A stretch of 14,813 nucleotides of DNA from an uncultured Collinsella sp. (lineage in GTDB: Bacteria > Actinomycetota > Coriobacteriia > Coriobacteriales > Coriobacteriaceae), in assembly GCA_958405195.1 (NCBI GenBank), contig CATYDM010000050.1, positions 1 to 14,813 of the forward strand, read 5' to 3'. Position 1 is the first letter of the stretch; every line of letters begins with the position of its first letter. The notes below the pieces were generated by a model. It had not been told where the DNA came from, ran no database searches, and saw only the letters and a list, made by a program, of their open reading frames with translations. Positions 6,754 through 14,018 of the stretch are shown piece after piece. Made by a program: the position numbers and the translations under genes.

Positions 6754-8211
6754 CTAGCGCACCCCCTTCAAAGGTCCCTCAACGAGCCACGAGCCAGTGT
6801 CCTCCAGCAGCACCTCGCTGGGGTCACACCCCAGCTCGCGGGCTAGGATCGCCACCATGCGGCTCTGGCAAAAGCCGCTCTGGCACCGACCCATGCCGGC
6901 GCGGCAGCGGCGTTTGACGCCCTCGACCGAAACCGCACCCGGGTGGCGTCGAATCGCGGCAACAATCTCGGCCTCGGGCACCGTCTCGCAGCGGCAGACG
7001 ATCTGTCCCCACGCGGGGTCGGACTCAATGAGCTCCTCCTTGCGCGCAAGCGGCGCACGGTCGAAGTCGTCCGGCGCGCGGCGAATCGGATTCCAATCGG
7101 CCCGCTCGCGCAAAGCAACGCCCGCCTCGCGCATCACGTGCTCCATGCGCTCGGCGATGGCCGGCGCGCTCGCCACGCCCGGTGACTGAATACCTGCCGC
7201 CTGGAACAGCCCCGGCACCACGGCGGACTGCCCAATAAAGAAGTCGTTTGTTCCCTTGATGACCGGACGCCCGCCGGCAAACGCGCGCACCACGCGACGC
7301 GTGTCCAGATCGGGCACCAGCTTGCGTGCTCCCGTCAGCAGCGCGTTCACATCGCTTGCATACGTTTGCGTGTCGCCCGGCTCGCGCACGGCAGCGGTCG
7401 CAGTGATCACGGTGTTGCCGTGCACGGTGCCCGTGACGATAACGCCCTTGGACACCGGCGTGGGCACGGGGTAGAGCGGCATGAGCGCACGCGGCTCCTT
7501 GTCCAGCACCACAATGTTTCCCTGGCGCCAGACCATCTGGAACTCCTCGGCCCCCGCCATATGCGAGATGTCCGCGGCGCCGTTGCCCGCGGCGTTGATT
7601 AGATAGCGGCAGCGCACATCGTTGGCAGGCGTCACCAGCTTAAAGCGTGCGGCTCCGTCGTCCGTGTCGGCAACTTCAATTGCCTCCACTGGCGCAGACC
7701 GCATAAATGTCACCCCGTTGGCGACGGCGTTCTCCAGCGCGGCAATGGCCACTTCAAACGGATCGACAAAACCGGTCGAGGGGCACCACAGCGCGCATGT
7801 TGCTTTGGCACTTGCACGCGGTTCCAGCTCGTGGATGCGCTCGGGGCCGATAATCGACAGCTCGGGCACGCCGTTGGCTAGGCCGTTGCTGCGCAGCTTC
7901 TCCAGGTGCGCACGGTCCTCGTCGTTAAAGCCCAGCACCATCGAGCCGGTGCGGCGGAACAAAAAGCCTAGCTCCTGGGCCCAGGTGCCATACAGCTCGC
8001 AGCCGCGGGCGTTGACCTGCGCCTTTACGGTGCCCGGTGCCGGATCGTAGCCGGCGTGCACCAGGCCGCCGTTGGCCTTCGAAGCCCCCAGCGCGATGTC
8101 GTTGGCCGCCTCGACCACGCAAATGGACAGGTCAAACCGCGCGAGTTGCCGTGCGATGGCGCATCCCGTGATGCCCGCGCCCACAATCGCGATATCAAAC
8201 GTTTCTGCCAC
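6754..8211 (-). CDS. GlpA-like FAD-dependent dehydrogenase with C-terminal [2Fe-2S] domain
   Basis: 485 residues, first gene of a three-gene operon. The N-terminus FDIAIVGAGITGCAIARQL (residues 5-23) is the FAD fold of the DAO / glycerol-3-phosphate dehydrogenase family. After about residue 400 comes a BFD-like domain with C406-x-C408 (IVCRCETVPEAEI) and RAGMGRC443QSGFC448, the [2Fe-2S] arrangement of GlpA. Family knowledge suggests oxidation of glycerol 3-phosphate or a related 2-hydroxy substrate to the keto form under anaerobic conditions; no glpK or glpF is in the window, so the substrate is uncertain. Translation probably starts at GTG 8211 with GGGAGG 4 bases upstream, a rather short gap. 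An extra cysteine (C436) replaces the threonine often seen there. Confidence 0.9.
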   Translation of the reverse strand: MAETFDIAIVGAGITGCAIARQLARFDLSICVVEAANDIALGASKANGGLVHAGYDPAPGTVKAQVNARGCELYGTWAQELGFLFRRTGSMVLGFNDEDRAHLEKLRSNGLANGVPELSIIGPERIHELEPRASAKATCALWCPSTGFVDPFEVAIAALENAVANGVTFMRSAPVEAIEVADTDDGAARFKLVTPANDVRCRYLINAAGNGAADISHMAGAEEFQMVWRQGNIVVLDKEPRALMPLYPVPTPVSKGVIVTGTVHGNTVITATAAVREPGDTQTYASDVNALLTGARKLVPDLDTRRVVRAFAGGRPVIKGTNDFFIGQSAVVPGLFQAAGIQSPGVASAPAIAERMEHVMREAGVALRERADWNPIRRAPDDFDRAPLARKEELIESDPAWGQIVCRCETVPEAEIVAAIRRHPGAVSVEGVKRRCRAGMGRCQSGFCQSRMVAILARELGCDPSEVLLEDTGSWLVEGPLKGVR

Positions 8212-8228
8212 GGTGCCTCCCAGACGAG

Positions 8229-8256
8229 TTGACAGGCTGTCAATAGGACTATCCTA
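8229..8256. promoter_or_regulatory. Two adjacent operator-like palindromes before the GlpA-like operon
   Basis: A perfect palindrome TTGACAG-G-CTGTCAA (8229-8243) abuts TAGGA-CTA-TCCTA (8244-8256). They begin 18 bases upstream of the GTG start, just above the ribosome site. Such placement fits a repressor operator over the transcription start. The regulator is unknown; no clear -35/-10 pair was found. Confidence 0.5.
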
Positions 8257-8315
8257 CGGTGTACGCACTGCCTGCGCGACGGCAATGCGGCGAACAGCCC
8301 CGCAACACCCGCCAA

Positions 8316-8361
8316 CGGCAGACGAGGGGAGATTCGGCAACGTCGACAACCTCGTCTGCCG
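8316..8361. repeat. 46-bp palindrome flanking the array
   Basis: CGGCAGACGAGG (8316-8327) and its exact complement (8350-8361) enclose 22 bases. It lies 19 bases from the first unit of the alternating array but shares none of its GTTACAG motif. Confidence 0.6.
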
Positions 8362-8380
8362 ACGACTACGGCAACCGTTC

Positions 8381-8841
8381 GTCTCGACCTGTAACAGTTA
8401 GACGAGGATTTGGGTTCCAGATGTTACAGATTGAGACGTTAGTCTGGCGGGTCATCCGTTTGTCTCGATCTGTAACATCTAGACCCGGATTCCACTCCCA
8501 CCTGTTACAGATTGAGATATAAAGTTAGGGGGGAGATTCTTCTGTCTCGATCTGTAACATCTAGGGACCGTTTTGGGGCCTAGATGTTACAGATTTAGAT
8601 GAACCTATCAGTCGGTTTCGAATGGCTAAATCTGTAACAGTTAGACCTGTTTTTGCCGAGTTGTTGTTACAGATTGAGATATTTAACGGAGGGCTCACCG
8701 TTCGTCTTGGTCTGTAACAGTAAGAGGGGAATTACGGTCCTACGTGTTACAGATCGAGACGTTTGCCCGGCGGCACACCCGTTCGTCTCGATCTGTACCA
8801 TCTAGACCCGGATTCCGCTTCCACCTGTTACAGATTGAGAT
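8381..8841. repeat. Alternating array: six 57-bp palindromic units at 80-82 bp period
   Basis: Units at 8381-8437, 8462-8518, 8544-8600, 8624-8680, 8704-8760 and 8785-8841 are all exactly 57 bp: a 15-bp left arm (consensus GTCTCGATCTGTAAC), 27 bp of variable centre, and a 15-bp right arm (consensus GTTACAGATTGAGAT), the complement of the left with one to three differences. Linkers are 24, 25, 23, 23 and 24 bp. So 12 copies of one motif alternate in orientation; 11 of 12 keep the core CTGTAAC/GTTACAG (unit 6 left has CTGTACC). Centres of units 2 and 6 are nearly the same (ATCTAGACCCGGATTCC start); unit 3 is palindromic deeper (ATCTAG/CTAGAT). It sits between divergent genes. It resembles the REP-pair (BIME) layout or an operator array; it matches no element I can name. 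Confidence 0.9.
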
Positions 8842-8941
8842 GTTTGTGTCCGCGCCAGCCCCGTACCCAGCCGTGGTCCCATATAAACAAACCCCGTGGT
8901 AAACTTGACCGGACTGTAAATATTCCGAAAGGTACACCTCA

Positions 8942-9373
8942 ATGTCCAAATACATCAACGAGCTCATGTCACCGCAGCTTATGGGCGTCATCTATGCCTT
9001 CGTGGGCTTTATCATCGCCCTGTACGTGCTGTCGGTCGTCTATGTGTTCATCGACGCTCGCCGCCGCGGCGCCAGCGCCTACGTGGCATGGGGCATCATC
9101 GCCCTCATCCCGTTTGTGGGCCTCATCGCTTATCTGGTCCTGCGCCCGCACTCCTACGCGGCCGACCGCGAGGAGCAGGAGCTGGACATGGCCCTGCGCG
9201 AGCGCCAGCTTGCCCAGTACGGCACCTGCCCGCAGTGCGGCGCGCCCATCGAGAAGGACTTTGTCGTGTGCCCGGTGTGCGACACCCAGGTTCGTAACGT
9301 GTGCCCCAGCTGCCATCGCCCGCTCGACGCGCACTGGAAGGTCTGCCCCTACTGCCGAACTCGCATCCAGTAA
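8942..9373 (+). CDS. Small membrane protein with two C-terminal zinc ribbons
   Basis: 143 residues; ATG at 8942 with GAAAGG 9 bases upstream. Two hydrophobic segments at about 12-37 and 46-68 are joined by FIDARRRGASAYVAW, a layout like the PLDc_N-type membrane hairpin. A charged helix (about 72-92) leads to two zinc ribbons: C96-x2-C99, C110-x2-C113 and C121-x2-C124, C135-x2-C138. Both termini are likely cytoplasmic. The function is unknown; zinc ribbons of this kind usually mediate protein or nucleic-acid contacts. It is a single gene, with the alternating array in its upstream region. Existence is well supported by codon pattern and motifs. Confidence 0.88.
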   Translation: MSKYINELMSPQLMGVIYAFVGFIIALYVLSVVYVFIDARRRGASAYVAWGIIALIPFVGLIAYLVLRPHSYAADREEQELDMALRERQLAQYGTCPQCGAPIEKDFVVCPVCDTQVRNVCPSCHRPLDAHWKVCPYCRTRIQ

Positions 9374-9470
9374 CGCATCCATCGCCGGGCCGGCCGCAAG
9401 CCACGGGCACCGCGCGCCGCACGCACGCCCCGCAGCCCCGCCCCCACACGATGAAGCATGCGTAGAAAAT

Positions 9471-9501
9471 CGCCCGCCGTGCCATTAAGGTGCGGCGGGC
9501 G
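9471..9501 (+). terminator. GC-rich hairpin after the zinc-ribbon gene
   Basis: CGCCCGCCG (9471-9479) pairs perfectly with 9493-9501 around a 13-base loop. The following bases (CTTGTATACC) contain few T, so it would be a weak intrinsic terminator. It lies about 100 bases past the stop, just before the thrS promoter. The 97 bases between are C-rich with nothing recognisable. Confidence 0.45.
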
Positions 9502-9502
9502 C

Positions 9503-9530
9503 TTGTATACCAAGGCAACCTGCCTATAAT
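9503..9530 (+). promoter_or_regulatory. Promoter of thrS
   Basis: TTGTAT (9503-9508), a 16-base spacer, and a perfect TATAAT (9525-9530). Transcription would start near 9537, giving a leader of about 64 bases before the thrS ATG. Confidence 0.65.
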
Positions 9531-9574
9531 GATGCAAGTCAAAAACGCCGAGCGCATCGCACGCACTTGCATCA
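9530..9574 (+). promoter_or_regulatory. Inverted repeat / stem-loop at the thrS transcription start
   Basis: Perfect 10-bp arms TGATGCAAGT (9530-9539) and ACTTGCATCA (9565-9574) around 25 bases, ending 10 bases before the GAGGAG ribosome site. It could be a DNA operator over the start site or, if transcription starts slightly earlier, a leader stem. No T-box specifier or antiterminator consensus was seen. Confidence 0.5.
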
Positions 9575-9600
9575 GGCATCCGAGAGGAGAAAACATACCC

Positions 9601-11364
<1,764 letters not shown>

Positions 11365-11387
11365 CACAAACAATACAAGAATTAACA

Positions 11388-11421
11388 AAGGCGATCGTCC
11401 TCGCGGGCGGTCGCCTTTTTT
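11388..11421 (+). terminator. Intrinsic terminator 1 of thrS
   Basis: A 13-pair stem with two G-U pairs (11388-11400 with 11405-11417), loop TCGC, then a run of six T (11416-11421). It begins 23 bases after the thrS stop. Confidence 0.9.
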
Positions 11422-11435
11422 GTTGTCTATAGAAG

Positions 11436-11463
11436 AAAAGCCGCTGGTTAGAGCGGCTTTTTT
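11436..11463. terminator. Intrinsic terminator 2, likely bidirectional
   Basis: AAAAGCCGCT (11436-11445), a 6-base loop, then AGCGGCTTTT (11452-11461) and more T. The four A at the left give the minus strand a T tract too, so it can also stop leftward transcription from the promoter segment next to it. Confidence 0.85.
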
Positions 11464-11477
11464 GTTGTGCAAAAAGG

Positions 11478-11597
11478 TACAGGTTTTTGTAGAGGGGTAT
11501 GGAGATACGCCCATTCGCGGTGCATTTTGTGCAATCTGGGAAAACGCGAGCAGTTTGCTCGTATAATGAGCAACGTCGAAAGATACAAAAACCTGTA
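11478..11597. promoter_or_regulatory. Candidate invertible promoter segment (inverton)
   Basis: Perfect 14-bp inverted repeats TACAGGTTTTTGTA (11478-11491) and TACAAAAACCTGTA (11584-11597) bound 92 bp that contain a consensus -10 box (TATAAT, 11562-11567) pointing at the polysaccharide genes. Slightly offset outer bases GCAAAA (11469-11474) and TTTTGC (11599-11604) extend the similarity. Terminators lie directly to the left. The size and layout match known DNA-inversion promoter switches in gut bacteria. No recombinase gene is within the window. Confidence 0.6.
11547..11573 (+). promoter_or_regulatory. -10 box embedded in overlapping palindromes
   Basis: TATAAT (11562-11567) is the centre of TTGCTC-N7-GAGCAA (11555-11573). 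An overlapping hairpin CGAGCA-GTT-TGCTCG covers 11547-11561. No good -35 box is seen 16-18 bases upstream, so the promoter may need an activator, and the palindrome may be its or a repressor's site. Confidence 0.55.
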
Positions 11598-11636
11598 ATT
11601 TTGCGACTGCGCCTAGCTGCGAGCGAGAAGCCTGTT

Positions 11637-11685
11637 CTTAACGCCCCTGCATCCGCGTGCGTCACGGATGCAAGTTAAGGGGGCG
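11637..11685 (+). promoter_or_regulatory. Leader stem-loop covering the loaP ribosome binding site
   Basis: Core stem TGCATCCG (11648-11655) with CGGATGCA (11665-11672), 9-base loop. Two alternative outer pairings compete: CTTAAC (11637-11642) with GTTAAG (11674-11679), or CGCCCC (11642-11647) with GGGGCG (11680-11685). The second would hide the AGGGGG that serves the loaP ATG at 11690. Confidence 0.5.
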
Positions 11686-11689
11686 AGAG

Positions 11690-12280
11690 ATGGAACAGAC
11701 AATGCGGCGCCAAGAGCAGCTGCCGGGCGCCTTTAGTGGCGCTACTATCAACAGCCAGCATGGCCGCGTCCGCTGGTATCTGGTCCACACCCCCAACGGT
11801 AAAGAGCGCGAGACCTGCGAAAAGGTCCGCGGAATTATCCCGCACGAGCTGATGCAGGACGCTTTTGTGGTGCAAAAGGAGTTCTGGTTTAAGCGGGATG
11901 GCGCCTGGTCGCTCCAAACCAAACCCATGTACAAGGAATACTTCTTCGTCGCCACGCGCGATGCCGCTCTGCTCGATAAGGCTTTGGCCCAGTTGAGCTT
12001 TGGCTGCCGCATTGCCGGCAGCAGGGAGCGGGCCTATGCGTCCATGCCGGACGATGCGCAGGACTGGTACCGCAGCGTGCTCGACGATGACGGCGTGGTG
12101 CGCAACAGCGTAGCCCGCATAGAAGACGGCGTGCTGCACATAGAGCAAGGCCCGTTGGTGGGTCAAGAGGCCCGCGTAAAGAAGATCGACCGTCATAAGC
12201 GCTGGTGCCTGGTAGACGTGGGCGAAGGCGACTCCGCTTTTAGGGAGCTGCTTCCGTTGGACGTTCCCAGCAAAACGTAA
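11690..12280 (+). CDS. loaP: LoaP-type transcription antiterminator (NusG paralogue)
   Basis: 196 residues from the ATG at 11690, chosen for the AGGGGG 6 bases upstream. The NGN domain starts at RWYLVHTPNGKERETCEKV (residues 28-46) and includes FVVQKEFWFKRDGAW and KPMYKEYFFVAT (78-89), where NusG has the PGY-F-V segment. The C-terminal KOW part GPLVGQEARVKKIDRHKR (154-171) is the LoaP hallmark that sets it apart from housekeeping NusG. LoaP proteins bind RNA polymerase and a hairpin in the leader RNA and suppress terminators in long operons for polysaccharides or polyketides. As first gene of a polysaccharide locus, it probably acts on that same operon. Function is inferred from family and position. 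Confidence 0.9.
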   Translation: MEQTMRRQEQLPGAFSGATINSQHGRVRWYLVHTPNGKERETCEKVRGIIPHELMQDAFVVQKEFWFKRDGAWSLQTKPMYKEYFFVATRDAALLDKALAQLSFGCRIAGSRERAYASMPDDAQDWYRSVLDDDGVVRNSVARIEDGVLHIEQGPLVGQEARVKKIDRHKRWCLVDVGEGDSAFRELLPLDVPSKT

Positions 12281-12332
12281 GGGGACGTCGCACTGGTAAT
12301 TCATTCGTATTTTGAATTCATCGATGGGGAGA

Positions 12333-12348
12333 TCCCTGGGAACAGGGA
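12333..12348 (+). other. Small hairpin with GGAA tetraloop between loaP and the sugar transferase
   Basis: TCCCTG (12333-12338), GGAA, CAGGGA (12343-12348), directly before the GTG start at 12350. It overlaps the only purine-rich ribosome-site candidate. The loop fits the GNRA class. The rest of the 69-base spacer shows nothing clear. Confidence 0.45.
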
Positions 12349-12349
12349 C

Positions 12350-13063
12350 GTGAATTTGAACTTGACTGTTGAAGAGAAGACTGAAAGCAGCGCATCCATG
12401 GGGGAGACACTAGCTATTCAGAAGATACAACCGAGCGGTACGCTGGCCTACCGTTTCTTGAAGAGACTGTTTGATCTTGTCTTCAGCCTTTGCGTGAGTG
12501 TGGTGCTGTTCATTCCTGTTGCTGTCGTGTGCGTGCTCATCCGCCTCGAGTCTTCGGGTAGCCCTGTGTATGCGCAAGAACGTGTTGGCAAGGGCGGTAA
12601 GGCTATCAAGATCCTTAAACTTCGCAGCATGGTTGCCGACGCCGGTAACGTGCAGAAGTATCTGAGCCCTGAGCAGCTATATCAGTGGGAAGTCGAGCGC
12701 AAGGTCGATGATGATCCTCGTATTACCAAAGTCGGCCAGTTTATTCGTAAGTGCTCCATCGACGAGATGCCGCAGTTCCTGAACGTGCTAAACGGCGATC
12801 TTTCCGTCATCGGACCGCGTCCCATTACAAGAGACGAACTTGAGCAGCATTTTTCCGATGAGGAAAAGGCCGAGCTACTTTCTGTCCAGCCTGGCATCAC
12901 GGGCCTGTGGCAGGCGACCGATCGCAACGCTGCGACGTTCGAGAGCGGCCTGCGTCAAAAGATCGAGCTTCATTACGTGCGTAACCGATGCTTCCGCATG
13001 GATTGGAAATGTTTTACCGGCACCTTTGGTGCCATGTTTGGCAGGAAGAGGACGGGGCGATAA
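12350..13063 (+). CDS. Undecaprenyl-phosphate sugar-phosphate transferase (bacterial sugar transferase family)
   Basis: 237 residues. A membrane-bound monotopic phosphoglycosyl transferase that moves a sugar phosphate from a UDP-sugar to undecaprenyl phosphate, the first step of capsule or exopolysaccharide repeat synthesis. Visible: a hydrophobic re-entrant segment (about 41-65, with P56 as the kink); ERVGKGGKAIKILKLRSM (77-94); DDPRITKVGQFIRK (121-134); catalytic Asp-Glu dyad SIDEMPQ (D138, E139); NGDLSVIGPRP (148-158); PGITGLWQ (181-188). It is the short form without the extra N-terminal domains of WbaP-like proteins. The GTG at 12350 is the longest plausible start but has a weak ribosome site; ATG 12398 is an alternative that keeps all motifs. 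The donor sugar cannot be told. Confidence 0.93.
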   Translation: MNLNLTVEEKTESSASMGETLAIQKIQPSGTLAYRFLKRLFDLVFSLCVSVVLFIPVAVVCVLIRLESSGSPVYAQERVGKGGKAIKILKLRSMVADAGNVQKYLSPEQLYQWEVERKVDDDPRITKVGQFIRKCSIDEMPQFLNVLNGDLSVIGPRPITRDELEQHFSDEEKAELLSVQPGITGLWQATDRNAATFESGLRQKIELHYVRNRCFRMDWKCFTGTFGAMFGRKRTGR

Positions 13064-13972
13064 GTGGCTATTGAGAATGGACCTCTGGTTAGCGTTATTG
13101 TTCCAACTTATAAAAGGGCAGATCGGCTGACAAAAGCGTTAAATTCTATCTCTAATCAGTCTTACAAGAATCTCGAAATACTTGTCGTTAACGACAACGA
13201 AGTGAATTCCAAGTGGGATAAGGAAACAAATAAAGTACTTTTAGCATGCGAAGATTCGCGTCTAAGGACTATCCATACTGCTGGTCGTACGGGCGGGGGT
13301 TCCGCGCGTAATTATGCATGTCGTCAAGCGATGGGCGATTACCTGGCATTTCTTGATGATGATGATGAGTTTCTCTCAGATAAGGTCGAAACGCAGCTTG
13401 TCTATATGCTGGAAAACGGCCTCGATATGTGCTGGCAGGATGTCTCTTGGTATAACGAGTCGGGTAAACTCGTGGAGCATCGCCGGCTCAATCATTGTGA
13501 TGATTTCTCAAAACAGGGTTTGCTCAGAGCGCATCTATTAACGCCAATAGCACCCACATCAATCTACATGCTAAAGAAGAGTCTGTTTGACGTGACCGAG
13601 GGATTCGGCGAAGTTGCTACGGGCCAAGACTGGTGGCTAATGCTTCGTTGTATTGAAGCTGGCGCGCGTATTGGCTATATGCCAGAAGTCCACGTGCATC
13701 AGTATCTGCATTCTGGCGAGCGCCTTTCTCTGGGAAACAACAAGATCGAAGGCGAAGTGGCGAGACACAAGGTCGTTCAAAGTTATTACCCACAGCTCTA
13801 TAAGAAAGATATCAACTATATAGAGTTTCGACATAACGCCGTTTTGGCATTTGCAATGAAGCGTAGTCGACGATATGTGGATGCGTTCGGCTATGCGATC
13901 AAGGCTTTCTTTGCGTCGCCGAGTGCCTGCGTTACCGAAGCTTTTGGATTCTTTAGGAAAAGTAAATCTTAG
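13064..13972 (+). CDS. Family 2 glycosyltransferase
   Basis: 302 residues, starting at a GTG directly after the stop of the sugar transferase gene (no gap), so probably translationally coupled. GT-A fold: VSVIVPTYKRADRLTKAL at 9-26, the nucleotide-binding VVNDN (41-45), GGGSARNYAC, metal-binding LDDDDEF (97-103) and likely base region GQDWWLML (187-194). There are no membrane segments. It would extend the lipid-linked sugar made by the previous enzyme; donor and acceptor are unknown. Base composition differs from its neighbours: bases 13081-13200 are about 38% G+C by hand count, against 57% and 70% in two 60-base samples of the next gene, which suggests separate acquisition. Confidence 0.92.
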   Translation: MAIENGPLVSVIVPTYKRADRLTKALNSISNQSYKNLEILVVNDNEVNSKWDKETNKVLLACEDSRLRTIHTAGRTGGGSARNYACRQAMGDYLAFLDDDDEFLSDKVETQLVYMLENGLDMCWQDVSWYNESGKLVEHRRLNHCDDFSKQGLLRAHLLTPIAPTSIYMLKKSLFDVTEGFGEVATGQDWWLMLRCIEAGARIGYMPEVHVHQYLHSGERLSLGNNKIEGEVARHKVVQSYYPQLYKKDINYIEFRHNAVLAFAMKRSRRYVDAFGYAIKAFFASPSACVTEAFGFFRKSKS

Positions 13973-14018
13973 CTACGAGTTATGAACCGTAATTTCAATT
14001 TTTCTGAGGAGTCGTTTT

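Noticed and set aside
5641..6917. Plus-strand frames across the oxidoreductase operon
   Set aside because: Antisense shadows; the minus-strand genes have clear FAD and NAD folds and coupled starts.
8381..8841. CRISPR array
   Set aside because: The repeats alternate in orientation, the would-be spacers are partly similar (units 2 and 6), linkers vary, and no cas gene is nearby.
8259..8991. Short reading frames through the array (8259-8522 plus strand, 8740-8991 minus strand)
   Set aside because: They only translate the palindromic repeats; the 80-82 bp period breaks frame, and there is no ribosome site or recognisable protein.
9490..9600. Longer thrS N-terminus
   Set aside because: The added residues cross the TATAAT promoter and do not resemble a TGS domain; ATG 9601 has GAGGAG.
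9374..9600. T-box leader before thrS
   Set aside because: No T-box consensus, specifier loop or leader terminator; the leader after the promoter is only about 64 bases.
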